Origin: Chlorobiaceae bacterium
GTDB taxonomy: Bacteria > Bacteroidota > Chlorobiia > Chlorobiales > Chlorobiaceae
Reading direction: 5' to 3'
Assembly: GCA_013335115.1 (NCBI GenBank)
Contig: JAAXWQ010000011.1
Span: 1 to 50,721, forward strand
DNA: 50,721 nucleotides
The notes beneath the pieces are model-generated. The model did not search any database. It saw only the letters and a list, made by a program, of their open reading frames with translations, and was not told the DNA's origin. Within the stretch, counting starts at the first letter, position 1. Every line of letters starts with the position of its first letter. This document shows, in pieces, positions 42,626-50,721 of the stretch. Position numbers and translations under genes: made by a program.

Positions 42626-42655
42626 GTACCTATACCCGGTATGGGTATAAGGTAC
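42626..42655 (-). promoter_or_regulatory. CstR/CsoR-like palindromic operator
   Basis: The core TATACCC-GGTAT-GGGTATA (42631-42649) is a perfect inverted repeat. It extends to gtacc and ggtac outside with a single bulged a. CsoR-family operators have the form ATACCC...GGGTAT. It is placed upstream of the rhodanese gene, as expected for a persulphide-sensing CstR site. Confidence 0.55.
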
Positions 42656-42905
42656 GAAATATCCGGTGAAGCTTACCTGAGAAATTGTTGTGATAGCTGT
42701 TTTTCGGAAATGATGAGGGTGTTCCGGATGAATCCCGGCGGCTCGCTGGTCGGAGTCCCTGAGGTCGCCAGCGGACTTTCTGCCTTTTCTGGATGCTTTA
42801 TTTATTACTGTCTGGCTGGGCAGATCCCAACGAAAGTTTTTCGTACAGGAATCGTCCCATTGATTGTGCTCCCGAATCCGTGAATGAACAAGTTCCCCTG
42901 ACACC

Positions 42906-43601
42906 ATGCGTACCATCCAGCCCCGCTTCTCCCTGCTCCTGCTTTTTCTCTCACTGCTCCCATCGCCCCCTGCGGACGCCAGGCTTCTTCGCCGCCCGGA
43001 CAATTCCAGCCACTCCATAGAGACTTCTGTCGACGCAGGATACTCCAACGCCAGGGATCGCGCCGTCATCGAAGAGATAAACCTTATGCGGCGCGACCCG
43101 GCGATGTATGTCCGTAAATACCTCAAGCCCCTCAGGGCATATTATCAGGGTGGGCTGCTTCGGTACCCCGGTTCCATTCCCATGAGGACCAGCGAAGGCG
43201 TTGCTGCGCTCGACGAGTGCATCCGTGAACTGGAAGCCGTCCGTCCGCTTCCTCTTCTTTCTCCCAGCAGGGGGCTCATGCTGGCCGCCCGCGACCATGT
43301 GCAGGACCAGGGTCCGGCCGGGGCGTTCGGGCACACCGGCAGTGACGGTTCATCCCTGACCAGCCGCATCGAACGCTACGGGCAATGGGGTGTTTCGGCC
43401 GGGGAGAACATCTCCTACGGCTATGGGGAGCCTCGGAAGATCGTTGCGGCCCTGCTCATCGACGATGGCGTTTCATCGCGTGGCCACCGGAAGAACCTGC
43501 TGAACGGCAGCTTCCGTGTCGTCGGTGTACAGGTCGGTCCGCATCGTGTCTATCGCAACATGTGCGTCATGGATTTCGCCGGTGGTTACCAATCGAGGTA
43601 G
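42906..43601 (+). CDS. Exported CAP (SCP/PR1) domain protein
   Basis: A 231-residue exported protein with a signal peptide (LLLLFLSLLPSPPADA) and a CAP domain: VIEEINLMRRDPAMYV, LSPSRGLMLAARDHVQDQG, FGHTGSDGSSLTSRIERYG, VSAGENISYG and SSRGHRKNLLNG. The His of FGHTG, the Glu of GENI and the His of RGHRKN form the usual CAP cavity site. Bacterial CAP proteins are secreted and mostly of unknown activity. Probably monocistronic, with a gap of 360 bp upstream. A weak ribosome site (cccctgacacc) precedes the ATG. Confidence 0.88.
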   Translation: MRTIQPRFSLLLLFLSLLPSPPADARLLRRPDNSSHSIETSVDAGYSNARDRAVIEEINLMRRDPAMYVRKYLKPLRAYYQGGLLRYPGSIPMRTSEGVAALDECIRELEAVRPLPLLSPSRGLMLAARDHVQDQGPAGAFGHTGSDGSSLTSRIERYGQWGVSAGENISYGYGEPRKIVAALLIDDGVSSRGHRKNLLNGSFRVVGVQVGPHRVYRNMCVMDFAGGYQSR

Positions 43602-43632
43602 CTGTTGGTCCGTGTCATCAACGTGGCAGGAA

Positions 43633-44262
43633 TCAGAAATTGTACCGCATTCCAAGCAGGATATTGCTGGTGCCGGCCGTAAATTCTGCGTTTCCATATG
43701 CGGGCACGGTCACCTGATAGGGAGACGGGTTAACAAAGCGGTATCCCAGATCGACCACAAGGTTGTTCGTCGCCTTGAGGCCAATGCCGGCTCCGACCTG
43801 CCAGGCAAACACCGATTCAGAAGATCCTGCCAGATTCGTGCCCTGTGGTTTGACTGTTGCAGCGCCGATCCCTCCCATGATGTAGGGGATGAGGTTAGAA
43901 CCCTTCATCTCGTCATCGAAATAGGCATTTACCATATAGGTCCATATAGAGACCTTGTCACTGCGGTCAACAGTCATGCCTGTTATCGTGTCTGCTGAGA
44001 ATTGCTGATAACCAACCGCAGCCTCAACCCTGTAGAAGTCGCTTTTCAAGCCCACGGCGCCACCAATCGGGCCATCAGTCAACAGCCCTCCTGTCTTATA
44101 GCTTATTGCCCCGTTGTAGGTATCAGACCCAACCGAAACATTGGTGCTTTGAGCAAATCCCAATCCACAATTTGCGCTCACATAAGGAGTTGTTGCTGCT
44201 TGGGCAAAGGTTGGCGTTGCGCAGATACCTGCGAGTATCAAGGCGATCAATTTTTTTTTCAT
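43633..44262 (-). CDS. Outer-membrane beta-barrel protein
   Basis: A 209-residue protein: signal peptide 1-22 (ALILAGICATPTFAQA), then about eight amphipathic strands such as PYVSANCGLGFAQS, FYRVEAAVGYQQFS, MVNAYFD, VVDLGYRFV and a terminal SNILLGMRYNF with the final aromatic residue needed by BamA. It is like OmpW/Opacity-type small porin-like barrels. Function unknown. A single gene next to long non-coding DNA; the ATG is preceded by an A-rich stretch without a strong ribosome site. Confidence 0.85.
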   Translation of the reverse strand: MKKKLIALILAGICATPTFAQAATTPYVSANCGLGFAQSTNVSVGSDTYNGAISYKTGGLLTDGPIGGAVGLKSDFYRVEAAVGYQQFSADTITGMTVDRSDKVSIWTYMVNAYFDDEMKGSNLIPYIMGGIGAATVKPQGTNLAGSSESVFAWQVGAGIGLKATNNLVVDLGYRFVNPSPYQVTVPAYGNAEFTAGTSNILLGMRYNF

Positions 44263-45243
44263 AACTCACGAGTTGGTGGTTTGAGATCGAAGTTGCTCAA
44301 GAAACCATGATACTTTTGACACGGGCGACACGCCATACCACACACCTAGGTAATTATCATCCAGAACCTGTTATGCAGAGCGTGATCGACATGTGATGTA
44401 AATCAAAGCCATGAAGGCGCATAATAGTGTTCAAGAAGTGTGCCAGCGGCTCGGCCTTGGTGCGCGAAAAGCTGTATGATTCTGTATTGTAATGACTTAA
44501 AGGTTTCCGGCAAGCTGCTTGCTACAGCGTCTTATAGTGAGAACCCGGGTATGATGCTGGCGTAGTTTTCTCATGATGAGATAACTCTTGCGCCATTTGG
44601 ACGAGTAACCACACCGGCAACACCAGGTCGCAAATCAAGGGCACCTCTGGTTACCGTCGTGAAACGCCCAAGGACAGGGCTGACGCAGTCAGGATCGAAA
44701 TAAGTATATGCGTATTTTATATGTTCATCTGTAATTCCCGGTTGGCAAAACAGTCTGCTCCCACCATCCTTTTTGACGACATACTGCTTGCCCGCTCAAC
44801 GGCATTGTCTTGCTCGGCAGGAAGATCAACGAGATCGTACAGAAAGAACTGTCGGACGAAGGCGCAATCAAGGAGCAACTGATTTTGTCGATATTTCCAT
44901 GTAAACCCATGCAGGAAGACCTTTTCGAAACGCATCGGCAGGTGACCCTTCTCGATGCCCGACCCAGACGAGGTCAATATCGGCCTGAGCGCAGCGAAGG
45001 ATCCATAACGTATTGTTAGAATTGGAGATGGATCCCTCACTCCGCTCCGCTTCGTTCAGGATGACAGCCCACTCGTTATGCTGCTGAGCGATCTGGCTGC
45101 CGGAATTAAAATCACCTTTAATTGCCGGATTAATAAGAGAATAGGCGTTTTCGTTTATCTTGGGGTCAATCATATGCTCACCAGTGGCAGCCGCGAGCGG
45201 CAACGCCCGTTTATTTTATTACCAGTAGGTTCACTTTTTATTC
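44263..45243. other. Long intergenic region (about 980 bp)
   Basis: No gene with a plausible start is seen. The segment 44740-44940 encodes a short plus-strand frame (GRKINEIVQKELSDEGAIKE) that might be a scrap of an old gene. Bases 44984-45060 hold an inverted pair typical of dispersed intergenic repeats. Together with the terminal repeats this marks a degenerate region between core genes. Confidence 0.35.
44984..45060. repeat. Dispersed repeat pair (imperfect inverted)
   Basis: cctgagcgcagcgaaggatc (from 44984) and the roughly inverted ggatccctcactccgctccg...ttcgttcagg (45030-45060) form an imperfect stem. The word gcgcagcgaaggatcc and its relatives are common intergenic repeats in many genomes, in my experience. 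Confidence 0.4.
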
Positions 45244-46404
45244 ATGGATTATTCACAACAGTCAATCGAATTGCATGCCCGGACCCGAGGCAAAATCGAA
45301 ATCAAGTCCAAAATCAGCCTGAACGCCAAAGAGGATCTTTCACTCGCCTATACCCCGGGTGTTGCAGCTGTCTGCACGGAGATCGGAAAAGACAGGAAAA
45401 AGTCCTATACCCTGACCAACCGCGCCAACCAGATAGCGATCGTTTCCGATGGGACGGCTATCCTTGGCCTCGGAAACCTAGGGCCTGAGGCGGCCATGCC
45501 GGTCATGGAAGGCAAGTCGATCATCTTCAAGGAGTTTGCCGGCATTGATGCCATTCCGCTCTGCATCAACTCGACGGATGTCGAGGATATCGTGAAATTC
45601 TGCAAGCTGATCGAACCGAGTTTTGCCGGAATCAATCTTGAAGATATCTCTGCGCCGAGATGTTTTGACATCCTTGAGCGGCTCGAAAGCGAGCTCTCGA
45701 TTCCGGTTTTTCACGACGATCAGGACGGTACCGCTATCGTTACCGTGGCCGCCGTCATTAATGCCTGCCGCGTCACGGGCAAAGCGCCGGAAACGTTGCG
45801 GGTCGTCATCAACGGAGCTGGCGCTGCCGGCATTGCCATCGCCAGGCTGCTCAGTCATGCAGGCGTCGACGATCTCATCCTGGTCGATACCCAGGGCGCA
45901 ATATATGCCGGGAGGCCCGGCATGAATCCGATCAAGGAGCGTATCGCCGAAACCACCAATAAGGAACAGCGAAAAGGGGCGCTTGCGCAGGTCCTCCCTG
46001 GCACTGATGTTTTTATCGGCGTTTCACGAGGCAATATCCTCACCGGTGAGATGATCGGAAGCATGAACAGCGCGCCGTTCATTTTTGCCATGGCAAACCC
46101 GACCCCCGAAATAATGCCCGACCTTGCCTATCATGCCGGGGCAAGCATAGTCGGTACCGGCAGGTCGGATCTCCATAACCAGGTCAACAACGCCCTTGTC
46201 TTTCCCGGCCTGTTCAAGGGACTGCTCTCGACCGGCATCACCAAAATCACGCCAGACCTTAAACTGGCTGCGGCAAAGGCAATCGCCTACGCCGTAGAAC
46301 CTACAAAAGAGCATCTGATGCCTACCACGTTCAATAAAAACGTCGTCAGGGAGATCGTCGCCGTCTTTTCGGAATCGAGAGAGCTTCAGCCCGAGCTGGT
46401 GTAG
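45244..46404 (+). CDS. NAD(P)-dependent malic enzyme
   Basis: A 386-residue short malic enzyme (oxaloacetate-decarboxylating malate dehydrogenase), malate to pyruvate plus CO2 with NAD(P)H. Motifs: SLAYTPGVAAVC, SDGTAILGLGNLGPEAAMPV, INLEDISAPRCFDI, PVFHDDQDGTAIV, the nucleotide loop GAGAAGIAIARLL and AMANPTPEI. It lacks the phosphotransacetylase-like tail of MaeB, so it is the stand-alone form. Together with the carboxyltransferase set at 31.7-35.4 kb it acts at the pyruvate/C4-acid junction. No clear ribosome site at ATG 45244. A hairpin terminator may follow at 46550. Confidence 0.92.
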   Translation: MDYSQQSIELHARTRGKIEIKSKISLNAKEDLSLAYTPGVAAVCTEIGKDRKKSYTLTNRANQIAIVSDGTAILGLGNLGPEAAMPVMEGKSIIFKEFAGIDAIPLCINSTDVEDIVKFCKLIEPSFAGINLEDISAPRCFDILERLESELSIPVFHDDQDGTAIVTVAAVINACRVTGKAPETLRVVINGAGAAGIAIARLLSHAGVDDLILVDTQGAIYAGRPGMNPIKERIAETTNKEQRKGALAQVLPGTDVFIGVSRGNILTGEMIGSMNSAPFIFAMANPTPEIMPDLAYHAGASIVGTGRSDLHNQVNNALVFPGLFKGLLSTGITKITPDLKLAAAKAIAYAVEPTKEHLMPTTFNKNVVREIVAVFSESRELQPELV

Positions 46405-47070
46405 GATTATAGTGAGAACGGTATGGCATTTTCTTCGACGCCTATCCGTCGGCAAAATCCATGACGCACATATTCCGGTCTACGCGACGGGTAGTCAGCA
46501 AGGCCTGAAACAGGCGGAAAATGATTCTCAAACGATAGCATGAACACGAAAGCCCGCATGGTGCGGGCTTCTTGCGTAGAGTCTGTTGGTTTCGTCCAGA
46601 GATTGGACTGCCTGGCGGCATGGCCAGTCATTCGATAACTTCTCTCAAGCCCCGAATTTCCCGCTAACAGGGGAGTTCATCATGCAAACGCTCATTTCCA
46701 GGAGCTTCTGGTGGCTCAATAAACCTTTCAGCTCCGGGTATCACACGGATCGTTGAAATATGATCAGGGAAAGACAGGGAACATTTTTCACTTCTCCTGG
46801 CTTTACATAGCAGGCGGCCTGGTGGACGCCGCAGTGATTACCCACCTGCACATTTCCTGATTACGGCTGTGACCTCCGCAGCCATGTGTCGAATGTTTTT
46901 CACATTTGATGACATTATTATCCGTTTTACTGGTTCCATAGCTGTATACCGCATTGCCCTTTGTTGGCCATGCAGATCTGATAGGTAAGCTTTTCAGGCG
47001 TCAGCTCGACAAGCCGCTAGCCCCTTTTGGGCGGAGATTCCTGGCGGATAATGGACAAAAAATATCTTGC
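46405..47070. other. Intergenic after malic enzyme
   Basis: Contains the hairpin at 46550-46570. A plus-strand frame around 46755-46860 reads FHFSWLYIAGGLVDAAVITH and ends in a TGA but has no start or ribosome site; possibly a fragment of a membrane protein. Nothing else is recognised. Confidence 0.3.
46550..46570 (+). terminator. Hairpin, probable terminator
   Basis: A perfect 9-bp GC-rich stem (aagcccgca, loop tgg, tgcgggctt) followed by cttgcg rather than a U-run. It lies 145 bp downstream of the malic enzyme gene. Confidence 0.45.
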
Positions 47071-47811
47071 ATGAAACGTTACATGATTGGCCTTCTGGCA
47101 GCATTGCTGGTGGCTGCCCCAAAGACAGCGGATGGTGTGGTTGTCTTTCCGAAGGATCCGGCGCCTGAAGATGTCGCGCAGTGGAAACTGGATGCTGCGA
47201 GAGGCGATGCGGATGGCCAATACAATGTCGCCATGCTCTATTGTCATGGCCATGGGGTAGCACGGGACTATGCCGAAGCGATGAGATGGCTCAAACTGTC
47301 CGCAGCCAAAGGCAATGGCAATGCCCAATGCCTGATCGGGTATATGTACCGTCAAGGCTGGGGAGTAACCAGGGACTATGCTGAAGCGATGAAATGGTAT
47401 CGACTATCTGCCGGGAACGGCAATGATTATGCCCAGAACCTGATCGGGTACCTGTACCAGCACGGGTGGGGGGTGAGCCGGGACTATGCCGAGGCGATGA
47501 AATGGTACCGGCTTGCCGTTGCGAAAGGCAATGACGCTGCAGAAGATAACATCGGGGTGATTTACGAGCACGGACAGGGAGTAACCCGGGACTATGCCGA
47601 AGCGATGAAATGGTACAGACTGGCAGCTGCCAAAGGCAATGAGGAGGCGGAACTCAACATTGGTCATCTGTACCACCACGGGTTGGGAGTAACCAGGGAC
47701 TATGCCGAGGCGATGAAATGGTACCGGCTGGCTGCGGCTAAAGGCAATGAGGAGGCAAAGAACAACATCCGATATCTGAAAAAGCATGATCGAGGGGGCT
47801 CTCGACAATAG
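47071..47811 (+). CDS. Sel1-like repeat protein, exported
   Basis: A 246-residue protein with a signal peptide (MIGLLAALLVAAPKTADG) and five full plus one partial Sel1 repeats of 36 residues, each built on GVTRDYAEAMKWYRLAAAKG. Sel1 repeats form a TPR-like superhelix for protein binding. The repeats are very similar in DNA (108-bp period from about 47221 to 47760), showing recent expansion. The start MKRYMIGLL at 47071 is chosen because a signal peptide follows; no ribosome site is evident, and a longer frame from 46954 is unlikely. It is periplasmic or cell-surface; partner unknown. Confidence 0.85.
   Translation: MKRYMIGLLAALLVAAPKTADGVVVFPKDPAPEDVAQWKLDAARGDADGQYNVAMLYCHGHGVARDYAEAMRWLKLSAAKGNGNAQCLIGYMYRQGWGVTRDYAEAMKWYRLSAGNGNDYAQNLIGYLYQHGWGVSRDYAEAMKWYRLAVAKGNDAAEDNIGVIYEHGQGVTRDYAEAMKWYRLAAAKGNEEAELNIGHLYHHGLGVTRDYAEAMKWYRLAAAKGNEEAKNNIRYLKKHDRGGSRQ
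47221..47763 (+). repeat. 108-bp tandem Sel1 repeats
   Basis: Five tandem units of 108 bp (36 codons), with the word gactatgc(c/t)ga(a/g)gcgatga recurring at the same phase. Near-identity between the last units suggests recombination-driven copy number change. Confidence 0.8.
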
Positions 47812-47881
47812 GGATGACCGGTAACTGACGGTAACGATCGTTTACCTGTATCATTCAGCCCCCGCTAACCGGGGAATAACC

Positions 47882-50542
47882 ATGTACCTGAACATCTCGG
47901 ATTACGGACTGATCGGAAACATGCGGTCTGCTGCGCTGGTCTCCAGCAAAGGTTCGATCGACTACTGCTCGATGCCCTGGCTCGATTCCCCAACGGTTTT
48001 CGCGGCGCTGCTCGATGACGAGATTGGCGGGTTCTTCTCCATTCAGCCGTCAGGAGAATTCACATCGACCAGGGCGTACATTCCTGAAACCAACATCCTT
48101 TCCTGCACCTTCTCTACATCGACCGGGCAGGTGCAACTCCTCGATTTCATGCCTGTCGAAAACACAGGAGAAAATCTCCTGCCGACCGGAATACATCGAT
48201 GCATCAAAGCACTCGATGGGCGCATGAAGCTCGAGCTGACCTTTGCCCCGCGACCTGACTACGCCCGAACAAGGCCGGTAATCGTGAAGGATAAGCAATG
48301 CTTCACGGTAACGACCGGTAATTTGAGCCTCTACCTGCACTTCGCCGGCCCTGAATATCGGGAGACGGGAGTCGGAAGCGACACGCTCCGGCTGACCTTC
48401 GAGCTTGCCGAGGGAGAGTCTGCGCACGTGGACCTGCTTACCGACCCGCTGCAGGAACCCGCCGCCTGCCCGTTCGAAACCACCAGAAGCTTCTGGGAAG
48501 AGTGGATGCGTTTCTGCATGGGTGAACGATGCGTCTGGCTTGGCGAATTCACCCCGCTTATCCATCGATCCCTCCTTGTCCTCAAACTGCTGACTATCAG
48601 GCCAACGGGTGCCATTGCAGCGGCAGCTACGACTTCATTGCCTGAATCGGTCGGAAGTGAACGCAATTGGGATTACCGTTTCACCTGGCTGCGCGACGCA
48701 TCGTTCACCCTCAAGGCTTTCTTCTCCCTCGGCCACGTCAATGAAGCCGACAGTTTCATCCACTGGCTTCATGCAACCTACATGAAGCACGGCAGCCGCC
48801 ATCTGCAGATCATGTACTCCATCAGGGGTGAGCAGGCATTCGAAGAGCAGGCGCTGACACACCTGAAGGGATACCGTGGCTCAACGCCGGTCAGAACGGG
48901 AAACGCGGCATTGAGCCAGAACCAGTGGGACATCTACGGCGAGGTCATGGATGCGGCTCTGCGGCTTTCTGATTATGCCGGCCGTATCGATGAAAAGCTA
49001 TGGCCATTTTTCAGGGACATCTGTGAACTGGCCGTCGAGAACTGGCGAAAACCGGATGATGGCATCTGGGAGGTGCGCAACGGCCCGCACCACTTCGTCT
49101 ATTCGAAGGTGATGTGCTGGGTGGCGCTTGACCGTGGGGTAACCATCGCACGTCGCTTTGGGTTCAGCGCCCCGCTCGAACGGTGGTCAAGGGAGCTTGA
49201 GGCCATCAGGAGGGAGGTGCTTGCCCAAGGCTTCAGCGCTGACCGGAACAGCTTCGTCCAGCGGTATGGATCCGACCAGCTCGACGCCAGCCTCCTGCTG
49301 CTTCCCCTGGTCAATTTCCTGCCGGTCTCCGACAGCCGGATACAGGGTACGATCGATGCCTGCATGAGCACTTTGCTCCAGGAAGGGTTCGTCAGGAGGT
49401 ACCTCGCCGAAGACGGGCTCGAGGGAGAGGAGGGCGGATTTGTGCTCTGCAATTTCTGGCTGATCGAATGCCTCGCCCTTTCCGGCAGGATTGAAGAGGC
49501 TGAACTACTTTTCGCACGTACCATGAAGTCCTCAAACGACCTCGGCCTTTTTTCCGAGGAGTACGACCAGAAACGGGGCGAAATGCTCGGCAATTTCCCC
49601 CAGGCATTCAGCCACATCGGCTACATTAATGCCGTCGCTGCGCTGCTTGCAGGAAAGGCGCCTGCTGAAACGCAGGATACCGAGCTTTCGCTGATGCAAT
49701 GGCTGCAGAGGTTGATCCCTCTGCAGATCACGCTGAACAGCGATCCGGATACAACCCCAACACCTGCCGCAGGAATAGATGTCGAGCTGAAAAAAAGTCT
49801 CGGTCGTCTGCAGGGTGCGTTTTTCGATACCCGTCTGGGACGAGTCGACTATGGAGCCATGAAGAGATCTGAAAGCTTCAGATACTACCGGAACCTTGCA
49901 TCCGGACTCCGAAGTTTCGACCCGGCCACGCTCGTCACCGACAGTCAGAAGAAGGCTTTCTGGATCAACATTTACAACATCCTGATCATCCATGGCATAA
50001 TCGCACTCGACATCCGCCGTTCGGTACTTGAAATCGTCAATTTTTTCGGAAGGATCGGATACGAGATCGGTGGCACATTCTTTTCGGCGGACGACATCGA
50101 ACACGGTATCCTGAGGAAAAACCGCCCCCATCCTGCATTTCCCGTCAGGCCGTTCGGCTCGGAGGACCCACGGCGCCGCTACTGCATGCAGGAATTCGAT
50201 CCGCGAATCCACTTCGCGCTGGTCTGCGCCTCGAGCTCTTGTCCGCCCATAGAGTTCTACGATTCTGAAAGGATCGACCTTCAGCTCGATATCGCTGCAA
50301 GAAGCTTCATCAACCGGCGGGGGGTAGTGCTGGATCTCGAAAGACAGGAGATCGGACTGTCGAAAATCTTTCTGTGGTATGCGGGCGATTTCGGCGCCTC
50401 GCAGGAGGAACTGCTCGATTTCATCATGCGATTTGCCGAAGATGAAATTCGGGACACCATTCAGCATGTCGGACGGAAAAAGCTGTGGATCCGCTATCTG
50501 CCATACAACTGGGACCTGAACCGTTCCCTCGGGCAGGAATGA
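47882..50542 (+). CDS. GH15 glucoamylase-like enzyme fused to DUF547
   Basis: An 886-residue fusion. Residues 1-600 match bacterial GH15 (glucoamylase/trehalase-like): YGLIGNMRSAALVSSKGSID, SLPESVGSERNWDYRFTWLR, NQWDIYGEVMDA, and the catalytic region EEGGFVLCNFWLIECLAL with LGNFPQAFSHIGYINA. Residues about 640-880 match DUF547 (TDSQKKAFWINIYNILIIHG, LVCASSSCPPIEFY). No signal peptide, so the enzyme acts in the cytoplasm, perhaps on stored or imported glucans or trehalose. The fusion joins two normally separate proteins in one frame with a short linker around 610-640. ATG 47882 has a weak upstream ggggaa. Confidence 0.88.
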   Translation: MYLNISDYGLIGNMRSAALVSSKGSIDYCSMPWLDSPTVFAALLDDEIGGFFSIQPSGEFTSTRAYIPETNILSCTFSTSTGQVQLLDFMPVENTGENLLPTGIHRCIKALDGRMKLELTFAPRPDYARTRPVIVKDKQCFTVTTGNLSLYLHFAGPEYRETGVGSDTLRLTFELAEGESAHVDLLTDPLQEPAACPFETTRSFWEEWMRFCMGERCVWLGEFTPLIHRSLLVLKLLTIRPTGAIAAAATTSLPESVGSERNWDYRFTWLRDASFTLKAFFSLGHVNEADSFIHWLHATYMKHGSRHLQIMYSIRGEQAFEEQALTHLKGYRGSTPVRTGNAALSQNQWDIYGEVMDAALRLSDYAGRIDEKLWPFFRDICELAVENWRKPDDGIWEVRNGPHHFVYSKVMCWVALDRGVTIARRFGFSAPLERWSRELEAIRREVLAQGFSADRNSFVQRYGSDQLDASLLLLPLVNFLPVSDSRIQGTIDACMSTLLQEGFVRRYLAEDGLEGEEGGFVLCNFWLIECLALSGRIEEAELLFARTMKSSNDLGLFSEEYDQKRGEMLGNFPQAFSHIGYINAVAALLAGKAPAETQDTELSLMQWLQRLIPLQITLNSDPDTTPTPAAGIDVELKKSLGRLQGAFFDTRLGRVDYGAMKRSESFRYYRNLASGLRSFDPATLVTDSQKKAFWINIYNILIIHGIIALDIRRSVLEIVNFFGRIGYEIGGTFFSADDIEHGILRKNRPHPAFPVRPFGSEDPRRRYCMQEFDPRIHFALVCASSSCPPIEFYDSERIDLQLDIAARSFINRRGVVLDLERQEIGLSKIFLWYAGDFGASQEELLDFIMRFAEDEIRDTIQHVGRKKLWIRYLPYNWDLNRSLGQE

Positions 50543-50594
50543 GCAGGGAAGTCAGCCAGCCATGGAGCCTTGTCGTTAGTCTCAGCCTTTTTAT

Positions 50595-50719
50595 GGGCAC
50601 CTCGATAAACTGTGATTTGAAATATTCTCGTGCCAGCGAACGCTGGCCTCTGCCGGCAACCCCGGCAGAAACAAACGTTCTTTGACAGATTTGGGGCTAA
50701 AAACCCATGATTTCGGACA
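50595..50719 (-). repeat. Right copy of terminal inverted repeat
   Basis: Exact reverse complement of 1-125, with two further bases (ta) at the end. It carries the same two hairpins. The stretch 50543-50594 between the GH15 gene and this repeat shows no gene. The total of 127 bases from 50595 to the end would fit the overlap length of a k-mer assembler, which supports a break within a repeat. Confidence 0.85.
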
Positions 50720-50721
50720 TA

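Noticed and set aside
47221-47763. Considered as a CRISPR-like array because of regular repeats
   Set aside because: The units are in-frame 36-codon Sel1 repeats with no spacers.
49532-50467. 311-codon minus-strand frame opposite the DUF547 domain
   Set aside because: Shadow of the fusion gene, with no family match.

Overview
The window reads as a contig of about 50.7 kb from a Gram-negative anaerobe. The protein repertoire looks most like a green sulfur bacterium (Chlorobiaceae). This is an inference from protein style and gene content: a split biotin carboxyltransferase set, stand-alone malic enzyme, Amt plus an unusual PII protein, and multihaem cytochromes. No rRNA, tRNA or photosynthesis gene confirms it. 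The first 125 bases and bases 50595-50719 are a perfect inverted repeat, so both ends lie in copies of one dispersed hairpin-rich repeat.

Layout. 0.1-7 kb is a low-density, decaying region. It has an intact CDF metal exporter, a TPR lipoprotein and a large PAS hybrid histidine kinase. Around these lie remnants of a RelE-type toxin, an XRE antitoxin, a multicopper oxidase and a CopA-type ATPase, with two small SHOCT proteins. 7-12 kb holds a secreted protein of unknown function, an iron alcohol dehydrogenase, a PaeR7I/XhoI-type restriction enzyme without a methylase nearby, and amt with a PII gene.

13-20 kb is the most coherent block, all on the plus strand: ECF sigma factor, membrane protein, exported DUF1566 protein, DUF4405 cytochrome-like membrane protein, OmpR-family regulator, histidine kinase, b-type membrane cytochrome and a 14-haem cytochrome c. 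Three non-coding gaps in it carry hexamers of the form TTTAAG repeated every 11 bp, a layout like PmrA/QseB boxes. This suggests a two-component regulon controlling its own redox module.

20-27 kb has a flippase-like membrane protein, a nucleotidyltransferase-like protein, RNase R, a class I amidotransferase and an orphan response regulator. 27-36 kb is on the minus strand. It holds a complete MacAB/TolC-like exporter (permease, ATPase, adaptor, outer-membrane factor) and a four-gene biotin carboxyltransferase set with the 5S/12S/1.3S architecture of methylmalonyl-CoA:pyruvate transcarboxylase. An MFS transporter follows.

37-42 kb is a minus-strand operon that looks like a chaperone-usher fimbrial system: two exported subunits, a PapD-like chaperone and an usher-like barrel. 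42-50 kb carries a rhodanese behind a CstR/CsoR-like palindrome, a CAP-domain protein, an outer-membrane barrel, malic enzyme, a Sel1-repeat protein and a GH15-DUF547 fusion. Malic enzyme and the transcarboxylase-like set both act at the pyruvate/C4-acid node.
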